Made by a program: the position numbers and the translations under genes. DNA of 64,000 nt, from positions 1 to 64,000 of the forward strand of contig JAQVCS010000008.1 in assembly GCA_028689675.1 (NCBI GenBank), in the 5' to 3' direction. This document shows, in pieces, positions 25,694 through 34,897 of this stretch. The DNA is from Desulfovibrionaceae bacterium (lineage in GTDB: Bacteria; Desulfobacterota; Desulfovibrionia; Desulfovibrionales; Desulfovibrionaceae). Within the stretch, counting starts at the first letter, position 1; every line of letters starts with the position of its first letter. A model generated the notes under the pieces. That model was not told the origin of the DNA. It was given only the letters and a program-made list of their open reading frames with translations, and made no database searches.

Positions 25694-27607
25694 TTAGCCT
25701 TTTACAAAGTTGAGCAAACCACCTGCCTTAATAATAGCCACTTCCTGTTCGGAAAGGTCATTGGTAACGGCAAGCGCACCTACGCCTTTAACCTGAATAT
25801 TCATGTTGGCAGAGGGCAAAAGCTTGTCTGTATCTATGCTGATGCTGGCATCTGCGGGCACTTTGTCATAGTCGGCAGGGTTCACAAAGGTGAGGGGCAC
25901 AATGCCAAAGTTCACCAAGTTGGCGCGGTGAATGCGTGCCAGAGAACAGGCAAGCACAGCGCGAATGCCCAAATGGCGGGGCGCAAGGGCAGCATGTTCA
26001 CGGCTGGAGCCCTGCCCATAATTTTCCCGCGCTACAATAATGCCATTGCCAGCGGCCTTGGCGCGCTGCACAAATTCGGCATCCACACGTTCAAAAACAT
26101 GCTCGGCAATGGCGGGTACGTTAGAGCGCAGGGCAGTAATGGTTGCGCCAGCGGGCATAATGTGGTCTGTGGTAATATTATCTTCCAGCTTGATGACCAC
26201 GGTGGCGTCCAGCTTTTTGGCAAGCGGGGGGAACTTTTCAAGCGGCACAATGTTGGGGCCGCGCATAATAGTGACTTCTTCCCCTGCTGATGCGGGCTGT
26301 ACAAAAAGGTGCTGAATGCTGGGCACATGCTTGGGCAGCGAGGGCTGCTTGGGGGCTTTGCCCCATGTGGCAGGGTCGGAAAATTCCCCGCGCAGGGCAA
26401 CCATGGCCGCGGTAAGGGGGCTTACCAAGTAGGCCTTGGCATCCTTGGTGCCACTGCGCCCTTCAAAGTTGCGGTTAAAGGTGCGCACACTCACCCCTGC
26501 CGAAACTGGCGAGCCACCCATGCCTATGCAGGGGCCGCAGGAACATTCCAGCAAGCGAATGCCTGATTGCAGAATGTGCGCCAAAGCACCCTTGTCGGCC
26601 AGCATTTGCAGCACTTGCTTGGAACCGGGGGACATGCACACATCCGTGCTTTCGCTCACGCGCTTGCCTTTGACAATTTTTGCCACCGAGCGCAAGTCGG
26701 CATAGCTGGAATTGGTGCACGAGCCAATGGCCACCTGATCTGCCTTCAGCCCTGCCAAGGCCGCCACGGGCACAACTAGGTCGGGCATGTGCGGCTGGGC
26801 AGCAAGGGGCACGAGCTCATCAAGGTTTATAATAATTTCTGCATCATAGACGGCATCGGCATCGGCCTGTAGGGGCATCCAGTCTGCTTTGCGCCCCTGT
26901 GCTTTCAAAAAGGCCTTGGTCACATCATCACTGGGAAAGATGGATGTGGTTGCGCCCAGCTCTGCGCCCATATTACAAATAGTGGCGCGGTCTGGCACGG
27001 TAAGCTTGCGCACCCCGGGCCCAGCATATTCAAAAACCTTGCCCACGCCGCCCTTTACGGTGAGCTTGCCCAGCAGGTACAAAATAATGTCTTTGGCACT
27101 TGCCCAGCCCTTCAGCTCGCCTTCCAGCCACACGCGCACCACTTGGGGCATGGGTATGGTGTAGGGCTTGCCAGCCATGGCCAGCGCCACAGAAAGCCCG
27201 CCAGCACCCATGGCCAGCGCGCCCATGCCGCCGCCCGTGGGGGTGTGGCTGTCTGAACCCACCAGCGTGACCCCGGGCTTTACAAAATTTTCCAAATGCA
27301 GCTGATGGCAAATACCTGTGCCGGGGGCAGAAAAAACAGCCCCGAATTTCTGCGCCGTGGTGCGCAAAAAGCGGTGGTCATCGGCATTGCGAAAGCCCAT
27401 TTGCAGGGTGTTGTGGTCAACATAGCTGACAGAAAGGTCTGTTTTAACCCGTGGCACGTCCATGGCCTCAAATTGCAGCCATGCCATAGTGCCTGTGGCG
27501 TCTTGGGTAAGGGTCTGGTCTATGCGCAGATCTACGGCCTCACCTGCTGTCATGCTGCCGCCCATTTGATGTGCGGCAATAATTTTTTGTGTAATGCTTT
27601 GTCCCAT
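25694..27607 (-). CDS. acn: Aconitate hydratase
   Basis: 637-residue [4Fe-4S] enzyme converting citrate to isocitrate. Cluster ligands are visible as G-S-C-T-N-S and C-S-C-G-P-C-I-G-M-G-G; the swivel domain has Q-G-S-S-R-E-H-A-A-L-A-P-R near residue 530. The early V-G-S-D-S-H-T-P-T-G-G-G motif is active-site. The length fits the shorter bacterial/mitochondrial-like aconitases rather than the ~890-residue AcnA. It is the last of three minus-strand genes that together run from oxaloacetate plus acetyl-CoA to 2-oxoglutarate. Confidence 0.95.
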   Translation of the reverse strand: MGQSITQKIIAAHQMGGSMTAGEAVDLRIDQTLTQDATGTMAWLQFEAMDVPRVKTDLSVSYVDHNTLQMGFRNADDHRFLRTTAQKFGAVFSAPGTGICHQLHLENFVKPGVTLVGSDSHTPTGGGMGALAMGAGGLSVALAMAGKPYTIPMPQVVRVWLEGELKGWASAKDIILYLLGKLTVKGGVGKVFEYAGPGVRKLTVPDRATICNMGAELGATTSIFPSDDVTKAFLKAQGRKADWMPLQADADAVYDAEIIINLDELVPLAAQPHMPDLVVPVAALAGLKADQVAIGSCTNSSYADLRSVAKIVKGKRVSESTDVCMSPGSKQVLQMLADKGALAHILQSGIRLLECSCGPCIGMGGSPVSAGVSVRTFNRNFEGRSGTKDAKAYLVSPLTAAMVALRGEFSDPATWGKAPKQPSLPKHVPSIQHLFVQPASAGEEVTIMRGPNIVPLEKFPPLAKKLDATVVIKLEDNITTDHIMPAGATITALRSNVPAIAEHVFERVDAEFVQRAKAAGNGIIVARENYGQGSSREHAALAPRHLGIRAVLACSLARIHRANLVNFGIVPLTFVNPADYDKVPADASISIDTDKLLPSANMNIQVKGVGALAVTNDLSEQEVAIIKAGGLLNFVKG

Positions 27608-27862
27608 AAGTATATTCCCTTCAAAAAATGCTGTATGTGCTGAATAGGGCAGAGTACCTGTACAAGAGAGACCTTAACGGTGAAAGCCGAAGCCTACTTT
27701 GGCAGGCAAGAGGGCAAATACCGTGCGCTATGCCTTTGTGGCGGGCATCTCTCCCCTTCCTGCCAGAGCAATTTCAAAAACAAGAGCGTTCGTGCTTGCT
27801 GTGGTCTTCGTGCTGCTAATACAAAGCGCGGCAGACCCGATACGCCTGCCACTGCCTTTTTG

Positions 27863-29005
27863 CTACAAATAGCTTTGCACAATTTCGCCAAATTCGGTGC
27901 AGCCCACTTCTTTAGAGCCAGCCAGTTGGCCAGCAAGGTCGCAGGTTACGGTTTTGGCGGCAATAGCCTGCCCAATGGCCTTGCGTATGCGCTGTGCCGC
28001 CCCATGCCAGCCAATGTGTTCCAGCATGAGCGCCCCGCACAAAATAAGGCTGCCGGGGTTGGCCTTGTTTAAGCCAGCAATGGTGGGGGCTGTGCCGTGG
28101 GTGGCTTCAAAAAAAGCAAGGGAATCAGACATATTCACACCGGGGGCAAGCCCTAAGCCGCCTACCTGCGCCGCCAAAGCATCTGAAATATAGTCGCCAT
28201 TCAGGTTGGGGGTGGCCAGCACGCTGTATTGCTCGGGGTGTAGCAGGGCTTCTTGGAACATGGCGTCGGCAATGCGGTCTTTTATCATCAGCTTGCCAGC
28301 CTGCGGCTCTTTTTCAGTGCAGGTCAGGTCGCCAAATTCCTGCGCGGCCACATCATAGCCCCACTGGCGGAACGCGCCCTCGGTGTATTTCATAATATTG
28401 CCCTTGTGCACCAGCGTGACAGAATCACGCCCCTGCGCCAAAGCATAGCGGATAGCACGGCGCACAAGGCGCTTGCTGCCCTGTTCTGTCATGGGCTTAA
28501 TGCCAATGGCGGTATTGGGGGCAAGTTTGACGCCCAGCTCATCGGTGAGCAAGTCAATAATTTTCTTCGCCTCGGGGGTGCAGGCGGCATATTCAATGCC
28601 AGCATAGACATCTTCGGTATTTTCACGGAAAATGACCATATTGACACGTTCGGGGTGCTTGACTGGTGTTTCAAGCCCTTCAAAATACTGCACAGGGCGT
28701 ATACAGGCATATAAATCAAGCCCGCGGCGCAAAGCCACATTCAGGCTGCGAATGCCCGTGCCCACAGGCGTGCCCAATGGCCCTTTAATGGCCAGCTCTG
28801 CCTTGGCAAGTGTGGCTAAGGTTTCTTCGGGCAGGGGGCTGCCTGTGGCCTTCATGGCTTTTTCGCCAGCCAGCAACTCTATCCATGTCAGAGCATGCTC
28901 TGAGCCATATTCTTTGGCTATAGCCGCGTCAATAACGGGGCGGGCGGCTGCCCAGCATTCTGCACCAATACCATCGCCTTCAATCCAATACACTGTCTTT
29001 TTCAC
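27863..29005 (-). CDS. icd: Isocitrate dehydrogenase, probably NAD-preferring
   Basis: 380-residue enzyme of the E. coli Icd type, with the substrate loop R86-S-L-N-V-A-L-R-R (the serine is the one phosphorylated in E. coli) and R-E-N-T-E-D-V-Y-A-G-I-E near 127-138. In the cofactor pocket the family motif H-G-T-A-P is followed by T308-I309 and A315, where NADP enzymes have K-Y and V; the downstream Tyr and Arg of NADP enzymes are C355 and G359. I and A at those places are the replacements found in NAD-dependent forms. Situated between Re-citrate synthase and aconitase. Confidence 0.93.
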   Translation of the reverse strand: MKKTVYWIEGDGIGAECWAAARPVIDAAIAKEYGSEHALTWIELLAGEKAMKATGSPLPEETLATLAKAELAIKGPLGTPVGTGIRSLNVALRRGLDLYACIRPVQYFEGLETPVKHPERVNMVIFRENTEDVYAGIEYAACTPEAKKIIDLLTDELGVKLAPNTAIGIKPMTEQGSKRLVRRAIRYALAQGRDSVTLVHKGNIMKYTEGAFRQWGYDVAAQEFGDLTCTEKEPQAGKLMIKDRIADAMFQEALLHPEQYSVLATPNLNGDYISDALAAQVGGLGLAPGVNMSDSLAFFEATHGTAPTIAGLNKANPGSLILCGALMLEHIGWHGAAQRIRKAIGQAIAAKTVTCDLAGQLAGSKEVGCTEFGEIVQSYL

Positions 29006-29076
29006 GCGTTTTCCCCTTGTATATAAATTTGCCGCGCTTTTTCCTTCCTTGAGCGCGGCATGAATGGAGCAATGTC

Positions 29077-30915
29077 TTATTCTTCGTCAACGTCCACAGC
29101 ATTGTGGGCGGCATCGCGCAAGGCCTTGGCACGCTTGAGCAATTGTTCAAGCTGAATATCAGCCCCTACCACGCCTACAATATTGTCTTTTTCATCGGCT
29201 ATAGAGCAGGAAACAGTAATAACCAGCTTGCCTGTAAATTGCGATTGATACACATCCATAATGTGCAGCTTGCCCGTTTTCATGGGTTCAATAAACCATT
29301 CGCGCTGCGAAAAATCATAACCCACGGGCAGGGCGTCATATTTTTCTTTATAGGCAGGGTCGGTAATGGCCGAGCAGGTGAGCTTGCCCTGCGTATTGGT
29401 CACATTGATATATTGAATAAAGGGGTAGTCGTGCACAAAGTGATCCACGCAGGAGCAGGCATCTTTGCCGCCCGTTTGCAGGCGCGGGTCTTTCACAAGG
29501 CGCAAAATCAGGTCGGCAGCCAGCTCCCCAGCAAGGCGCTTCATCTGTTCAAATTCTGTTTCCAGCAGCTCGGGCATGAATTCTTGCACAAGGGCTGTCA
29601 TTTCATCATGCGAGAAGGACGTGGTGCGCCCTGTGCTTTCATACATTTCTGTGATACGGTCATAAATTTTGCCCACAGAAGGATGCTTTTTAGAAATCTT
29701 TTGGCTGTCATCCAGCTTGAAAGTGGTGTTTAGCCAATAGGCAACGCCAGCGCGGCCAGATTTGTCGGTAATAATAATGGGCACGGGGCGACCCAGCAGG
29801 TTTTTGGTGTCGAAGATATTGTAAATTTCTTCGTTCTTGGCCAAGCCATCCACATGCACGCCTGCGCTGGTGGCGTTGAAATCGCGCCCCACAAAGGGAT
29901 AGTTGTGCGGGATGTTGTAATTAAGCTCGTTCTGGAAATATTCAGCAATTTCGCTGATAACTGTGGTATCGGCAGCGGTGTCGTCGCCAGTGAGGGAAAT
30001 ATATTCCACCACCAAAGCCTCAAGCGGGGTGTTGCCTGTGCGCTCGCCAAAGCCCAGCAACGTGCCATTGACAGCACCGCAGCCATTGAGCCATGCGGTT
30101 ACGCCATTCACCAGCACCTTGTGGAAGTCATTATGTCCATGCCATTCCAGCTGTTCCCCCGGCACGCCGCCGTCATCGGTAAAGGCACGCACCACGCGCT
30201 GCACCGAGCGCGGCAGGGCAGAGCAGGCATAGGGCACGCCATAGCCCATGGTGTCGCACAGGCGAATTTTAACGGGCATGGAATATTCTTCTGAAAGCTT
30301 CATCAGCTCTTGTGCCAGCGGCAAAGAAAAGCCATATACATCAGAGCGTGTCACATCTTCAAAGTGGCAGCGCGGCACAATGCCCCATTCCAAAGCCTGA
30401 CGCGCAAGGTCAAGGTACATTTGCATGGCCTCGGCGCGCGTTTTGCCCAGCTTTAAATAGATGTGATAGTCTGAAACGCTGGTGAGCATGCCCACTTCGG
30501 GAAATTCCATGTCATGCGCCAGCTGCAAATCATTTTTGTTGGCGCGAATCCATGCGGTAATTTGCGGAAAGCGATAGCCGCGCGAGCGGCACACTTCCAC
30601 AGCTTTGCGGTCTTTGGCGGAATAGATAAAAAATTCCGAAGCCGCAATAAGGCCGCTTTTACCACCCAGCTTGTGCATAAGGTCAAAAATTTTAGCAATT
30701 TGCTTAACGCTGTAGGGTGGGCGCGCCTGCTGGCCATCGCGAAATGTCGTGTCGGTAATACGCATTTGTTTGGCAGGGCGGGGCACAAGCATGACATCAT
30801 CAAACGAGGTGCGGCAAATGCTCGTATAGGGGAAAAGCTCACGGTAGAGCTGTGGTTTTTCAGGATTTTCCAGCGGGAGGCTGCGCGAAAACGCGTTTTT
30901 ATGTAAGAGTGGCAT
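29077..30915 (-). CDS. Re-citrate synthase (homocitrate-synthase family) with C-terminal Cache-like domain
   Basis: 612 residues. Residues about 50-330 are a DRE-TIM aldolase domain: I-T-D-T-T-F-R-D-G-Q-Q (53-63) holds the metal-binding Asp and catalytic Arg, and W-H-G-H-N-D-F-H gives the metal histidines. This is the isopropylmalate/homocitrate synthase fold, and in sulfate reducers a member replaces ordinary Si-citrate synthase. Residues about 485-600 are unrelated to the synthase and look like a Cache/PDC sensory fold (Y-D-F-S-Q-R-E-W-F, then V-I-T-V-S-C-S-I-A-D-E-K-D-N-I-V-G-V-V-G-A-D-I). The ATG at 30915 has GCAGGAG upstream. First gene of the citrate operon. Confidence 0.87.
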   Translation of the reverse strand: MPLLHKNAFSRSLPLENPEKPQLYRELFPYTSICRTSFDDVMLVPRPAKQMRITDTTFRDGQQARPPYSVKQIAKIFDLMHKLGGKSGLIAASEFFIYSAKDRKAVEVCRSRGYRFPQITAWIRANKNDLQLAHDMEFPEVGMLTSVSDYHIYLKLGKTRAEAMQMYLDLARQALEWGIVPRCHFEDVTRSDVYGFSLPLAQELMKLSEEYSMPVKIRLCDTMGYGVPYACSALPRSVQRVVRAFTDDGGVPGEQLEWHGHNDFHKVLVNGVTAWLNGCGAVNGTLLGFGERTGNTPLEALVVEYISLTGDDTAADTTVISEIAEYFQNELNYNIPHNYPFVGRDFNATSAGVHVDGLAKNEEIYNIFDTKNLLGRPVPIIITDKSGRAGVAYWLNTTFKLDDSQKISKKHPSVGKIYDRITEMYESTGRTTSFSHDEMTALVQEFMPELLETEFEQMKRLAGELAADLILRLVKDPRLQTGGKDACSCVDHFVHDYPFIQYINVTNTQGKLTCSAITDPAYKEKYDALPVGYDFSQREWFIEPMKTGKLHIMDVYQSQFTGKLVITVSCSIADEKDNIVGVVGADIQLEQLLKRAKALRDAAHNAVDVDEE

Positions 30916-31106
30916 TTCGACTCCTGCGTTATAAGTAGGCAAAATTGTCTTTTAGCATGTTCATTTCTGCTCGTCTAGTCGGCACAGGGGCAGCCCCTTG
31001 GGCTGGCGGGCGTATTTTGCTTGATTTGCTGTGAAAAATTGCCGATACTATTTGACCGCGCTATTTTGTATGCGCGCAATTTCGGCAGTGCAGAAAAGGA
31101 GTAATC

Positions 31107-33200
31107 ATGGGGGACAGGGTGCTTTTTCCCAATGCGGGTTGTCTTGTGGAATATATGGAAGGCAATGCCCCGCAAATTGCCATGGTTACCGAAGAGCAGG
31201 GCGGGCGTTTGCGCCTGTTGTTACCCAACCGCCGCGAAACAAGGCTGAACGCCAGCCGCTTGCTGCCTTGGCATGGCCCCGCCTGCGCCGCTGGGCTGGG
31301 GCGTGACGCCGCCATAAAGCTGCTGGAAGAGCACCGCGCCCGCCGCGAAAGCCTGAGCGCCGCTATAGACCCCTTGGCTTTGTGGGAAATGGCACAGGGT
31401 GAGCTTGAGCGTGCCGATGCCGCTTGGTTTGCTGAATTATTCAGCTCAGAGCCCGATATTGATACCGTGGCGGCCTATGGCCGTGCTCTGCTGGCCTGCA
31501 AAAGCCATTTCAAATTTTCCTCCCCTGATTTTGAAATTTATTCGGAAGAAATCGTAGCCCGCCGCCTTGCCGAGCAGGAAGCGGCGCGCGAGCGCGAGGC
31601 TTTGGTGCTGGGCGGGGCAGATTTCTTCCGCCTGCTGTGGGACGTGTTTACTAAAAAACGCACCTTGCCGCAGGCAGATACGGCAGAGTACCCAGCCCCT
31701 GCTATTCAAGAGCGCCTTAAAGCCCTGCTGAAGGCAAAAATTGTCAGCCCCGAAGCGCAGGGGGATGAGGTGCTGTGGAAAAGCCTGACCAAAGGCCTGC
31801 CCGATGTGCAATACCTTGCCCTGCATTTGGCCGAGGCATGGCAGCTTGTGCCCCCACATTATAATTTTTGGCTGGATAGGGCAGACTATGCCGCAGGCGA
31901 TGACTGGTGGCAGCCCTTTGAGGCCGATGTGGAAGCCGTGCTGCACAAGGTGGCCGCCCTGCACACGCAGCCCCTTGATGCAACGCCCTTTATCAGCATA
32001 GACAGCGCCACCACGCGTGATGTGGACGATGCCTTTTATATTGAGCCCCGCGCGGAAGGGGGCTTTGAGCTGACCATTGCGCTGGCCTGCCCGCCCTTGT
32101 GCTGGGATTTTGATTCTGCACTCGATAAAGCCGTTATGCGGCGGGCAACCAGTATTTATTTGCCCGAAGGCACATGCCATATGATGCCCGAGCTGCTGGG
32201 GGCAGAGGCACTTTCTTTGCTGGCTGGCGCCCTGCGGCCTGCTTTGTGCGTGCACTGCACTGTGGATGCGGCAGGGCTGCTTGTGGCCTGCCAGCCCAGC
32301 GTGCGCGTTATTTCCCTTGCGGCAAATTTGTGCTATACTGATTGCGAGGCTGTGCTTGAAGGCGAGCTGGACAGCGCCAACCCCGCCACAGCCTATGCCG
32401 CACAGCTTGCCCTTGGCGATCAATGCGCTGTGCTGCGCCAGCAGGCACGCATAGCCGATGGCGCAGTGGTGATGGACAGGCCAGACGTGCATATGGAACT
32501 GAAGGGGCAAGGCGCAGACCTGCGTGTGCTTGTGGAAGAAGATGTGCCCGCCCCCCGTGCCCAATTGTTGGTGGCAGAAATGATGATTCTTGCCAGCACA
32601 GCCATGGCGGCATGGGCTTTGGAGCGCAATATTCCCATGCTGTTCCGCACACAAGATGTGGCGCTGCCCAAAGAGCTGGCGGGGATATGGACAGAGCCAG
32701 CAGCTATGACGCGGGTAATGCGGGCGCTTATTCCTTCTTCGCTTGATGTGTGCCCCAAGCGCCACGCCGCGCTGGGTGTGACCGCCTATGCCCCGCTTAC
32801 CTCGCCATTGCGCCGTTACCCTGATTTGATCAATGCCGCGCAGGTGGCGGCCTTTGTGCAAACAGGTGCGCCGCGCTTTGCTGCCGAGTCTTTACCCGAT
32901 ATGCTTTTCAAGCTGAATATGTATTTGGAAGCCGCAGGGCAGGTGCAGCGTTTTCGCCCCCGCTATTGGAAATTACTTTATTTCCGCCAGCAGGGGGATG
33001 CTGTGTGGTGGGATGCGGTTATTACAGAAGAAAATGATCACGTTATTTCTGTTAGCCTGCCCGCGCAGCAGCTTTTTGTGCGCGGTAAGCGTGCTCTTTT
33101 TGGCGAGCGCACCAACCCCGGCACTGCCGTGCGGGTGCGCTTGGGCAAAATAAATCCGTTATACAATGATATTGCACTGGTAGAAGTGCAGGAAGCCTAG
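31107..33200 (+). CDS. RNase II/R-family 3'-5' exoribonuclease
   Basis: 697 residues. The RNB catalytic domain spans about residues 290-600, with the acidic motif F-I-S-I-D-S-A-T-T-R-D-V-D-D-A-F holding the metal-binding aspartates and a later T-S-P-L-R-R-Y-P-D segment typical of the family. The N-terminal 250 residues lack clear cold-shock domains and contain helical segments. The C-terminal S1-like part is short. AAAAGGAG precedes the ATG. Degrades single-stranded RNA; it is closer to RNase II than to RNase R in domain content. Its TAG stop lies inside a repeat end also found after the ccm operon. Confidence 0.85.
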   Translation: MGDRVLFPNAGCLVEYMEGNAPQIAMVTEEQGGRLRLLLPNRRETRLNASRLLPWHGPACAAGLGRDAAIKLLEEHRARRESLSAAIDPLALWEMAQGELERADAAWFAELFSSEPDIDTVAAYGRALLACKSHFKFSSPDFEIYSEEIVARRLAEQEAAREREALVLGGADFFRLLWDVFTKKRTLPQADTAEYPAPAIQERLKALLKAKIVSPEAQGDEVLWKSLTKGLPDVQYLALHLAEAWQLVPPHYNFWLDRADYAAGDDWWQPFEADVEAVLHKVAALHTQPLDATPFISIDSATTRDVDDAFYIEPRAEGGFELTIALACPPLCWDFDSALDKAVMRRATSIYLPEGTCHMMPELLGAEALSLLAGALRPALCVHCTVDAAGLLVACQPSVRVISLAANLCYTDCEAVLEGELDSANPATAYAAQLALGDQCAVLRQQARIADGAVVMDRPDVHMELKGQGADLRVLVEEDVPAPRAQLLVAEMMILASTAMAAWALERNIPMLFRTQDVALPKELAGIWTEPAAMTRVMRALIPSSLDVCPKRHAALGVTAYAPLTSPLRRYPDLINAAQVAAFVQTGAPRFAAESLPDMLFKLNMYLEAAGQVQRFRPRYWKLLYFRQQGDAVWWDAVITEENDHVISVSLPAQQLFVRGKRALFGERTNPGTAVRVRLGKINPLYNDIALVEVQEA

Positions 33201-33221
33201 GGCGTGTTCACACGCCTTAGG
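33196..33221. repeat. Palindrome sharing the terminal-repeat sequence of the 7.1-kb element
   Basis: CCTAGGGCGTG-TTCA-CACGCCTTAGG, arms pairing at 10 of 11 positions. Its first 18 bases (33196-33213) are identical to 7062-7079 at the left end of the 141-bp element. It looks like two element ends fused without the interior. Confidence 0.6.
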
Positions 33222-33358
33222 GCAAAGGTGGTAGGCTTTGCAACCTTTGCAAGCAGACCAGCCTTTTGGGCAACATAGGCAAGCGGGCTAAAGCACAGGC
33301 CAGCCAGCGTGGGCACGAGAGCAAGCCAGAGAGCTGGCAGCCTGCTGGCTGGGCAAAA

Positions 33359-33388
33359 TGACAGGCAGGGGCTATTGTTTGCCTGTCA
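33359..33388. other. Strong hairpin before plsY
   Basis: TGACAGGCA / TGCCTGTCA perfect 9-bp arms separated by 12 bases, with no T run after it. It lies in the 280-base gap before plsY, 95 bases from the start codon, and may act in the plsY leader. Confidence 0.45.
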
Positions 33389-33482
33389 GTCTGCCACAGA
33401 GGGGCAGTGCTTTGTCTGCCCAGAGGGCAGAGGCAGAGGTTAAAAGCTCTTGTGGGGGGCGTAACAATAAAGGAGGCGAACC

Positions 33483-34085
33483 ATGGCTGCTTTTTTGTGG
33501 ATTATTGTTGCTTATCTTTTGGGTTCTGTGCCCTATGGTTTAGTAATAGCAAAAACTTTTTGTTATTGTGACCCGCGCACGGCTGGCAGCGGCAATGTTG
33601 GGGCAACCAATGTGGCGCGCTTGTGCGGCTTTGGCTATGGTGTTGCCACCTTGGCCTGCGATGTGCTCAAGGGCGCATTGCCTGTGTGGGTGGCACTTTC
33701 CTGCCTGCATGGCGGCGCTTTTTTTGTTAGCCTTGTTGCGCTGGCGGCTGCGCTGGGGCATTTATTTTCCTGCTTTTTAGGTTTTCGCGGTGGCAAGGCT
33801 GTGGCCACCAGCATAGGTATTTTTCTGCCTCTGGTGTTTTGGCAATTGCTGCTTGCCTGCCTGCTGTGCTGCTTGGTTATTTGGCGCAGCGGCTTTGTTT
33901 CTTTGGGCTCGCTCACGCTTACGGCGGCGCTGCCCCTGCTGTTGCTGCTGACAGGCGCGTGGCACTGGCTGCCCCTTGCGCTGCTGATTATGGCGCTGGT
34001 GTATTGGAGCCACCGCGAAAATATTCTGCGCCTGCTGCGCGGTACAGAAAAACCGTGGATGAAGAAAAGCTACGAAGCAAAATAA
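33483..34085 (+). CDS. plsY: Glycerol-3-phosphate acyltransferase PlsY
   Basis: 200-residue membrane enzyme that transfers an acyl group from acyl-phosphate to glycerol-3-phosphate, the first step of phospholipid synthesis. Diagnostic motifs are all present: G-S-V-P-Y-G-L (residues 14-20), [11 protein letters not shown] near 36-46, [10 protein letters not shown] near 99-108, and H-R-E-N-I-x-R-L-L-x-G-T-E-K near the end. About five hydrophobic helices. AAAGGAGGCG precedes the ATG. Confidence 0.95.
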   Translation: MAAFLWIIVAYLLGSVPYGLVIAKTFCYCDPRTAGSGNVGATNVARLCGFGYGVATLACDVLKGALPVWVALSCLHGGAFFVSLVALAAALGHLFSCFLGFRGGKAVATSIGIFLPLVFWQLLLACLLCCLVIWRSGFVSLGSLTLTAALPLLLLLTGAWHWLPLALLIMALVYWSHRENILRLLRGTEKPWMKKSYEAK

Positions 34086-34260
34086 TAGTGCATTGGCGAA
34101 GTGCGCGAATATAATTTTTTGTAATACAAGCATTCTCAAGTTTATTTTTTTATATATTATACAAAAAAGTTACTTATGGGCAAAAATTGTAGAATAGGGT
34201 ACTGTTTTTTTATAACAAAGCATAGATATTAAGCTTTTTGAGGTAGATTATAAATTTTTA

Positions 34261-34289
34261 TTGACCTTTTTGTGTCTGGAATATACGGT
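34261..34289 (+). promoter_or_regulatory. Possible sigma70 promoter of the small secreted protein gene
   Basis: TTGACC (34261-34266), 17-base spacer, TACGGT (34284-34289) in a very AT-rich 260-base gap (34086-34345) that otherwise shows no gene or clear repeat. Confidence 0.35.
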
Positions 34290-34345
34290 TTATCCAGAGT
34301 TATTGTTTTTCCTGTTTTATAAAATGCTTTTTTGGAGAAATTTTC

Positions 34346-34759
34346 ATGAAGAAATTGATTTTGACACTCGCGCTGGTGTTGGGTCTGGCTTTCTCTGCTT
34401 CTGCTGCGGTGAAAGATTTTGGTGCATATACACTTGATGTTCCTGAAGATTGGAACACCAGCCAAGACGGCAGCACCACAGCTATTATTGCCAAAGATAA
34501 CAGTGCCGCTATCAGCATCACGCTGGAAACGACAGATGGTATGTCTGCCGCCGATTTGGCAAAGGCCTTCAGCGACCAGTTGAAAGGTACTGCCCCTGTC
34601 AAAATGGCCGATAATGCCTATTCCTTTACCTTCAAGCAGAATGATGTTGAATCCAAGGGCATGCTTCAGGTTGAAGGCGACAAGTATATGCTGGTTGTTA
34701 TAACGGGCGAAAATCCTAAAGTGGATACCATTATGGGCTCTTTGAAGGACAAAAAGTAA
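34346..34759 (+). CDS. Small secreted protein of unknown function
   Basis: 137 residues with a clean Sec signal peptide (M-K-K-L-I-L-T-L-A-L-V-L-G-L-A-F, cleavage likely after A-S-A at residues 18-20). The mature part, about 117 residues, is acidic and beta-rich, with no cysteine, and ends in K-D-K-K. Its pattern (Y-T-L-D-V-P-E-D-W, then a run of threonine-rich strands) recalls PsbP-like or DcrB-like small periplasmic proteins, but I cannot assign a family. It has its own AT-rich promoter region and a strong terminator directly after it, so it is expressed alone. Confidence 0.8.
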   Translation: MKKLILTLALVLGLAFSASAAVKDFGAYTLDVPEDWNTSQDGSTTAIIAKDNSAAISITLETTDGMSAADLAKAFSDQLKGTAPVKMADNAYSFTFKQNDVESKGMLQVEGDKYMLVVITGENPKVDTIMGSLKDKK

Positions 34760-34777
34760 GTTTTCTTTTTGCAATAT

Positions 34778-34805
34778 GCCCCGCCTTGTGCGGGGCTTTT
34801 TTTTT
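34778..34805 (+). terminator. Terminator of the secreted protein gene
   Basis: GCCCCGC-CTTGT-GCGGGGC stem followed by nine T. Confidence 0.92.
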
Positions 34806-34897
34806 GCCTGTGCTATCTTTTTTTCTTCTTGCAAGGCACACAGGTCTTTCGTTACAACAGAAGCGAAACATCACCATCACTTTGGGAAGGATTTGCT

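Noticed and set aside
31446-32861. Minus-strand open frame of 471 codons opposite the RNase gene
   Set aside because: Antisense shadow of the catalytic gene; very rich in His, Gln and Cys, with no domain and no ribosome site.
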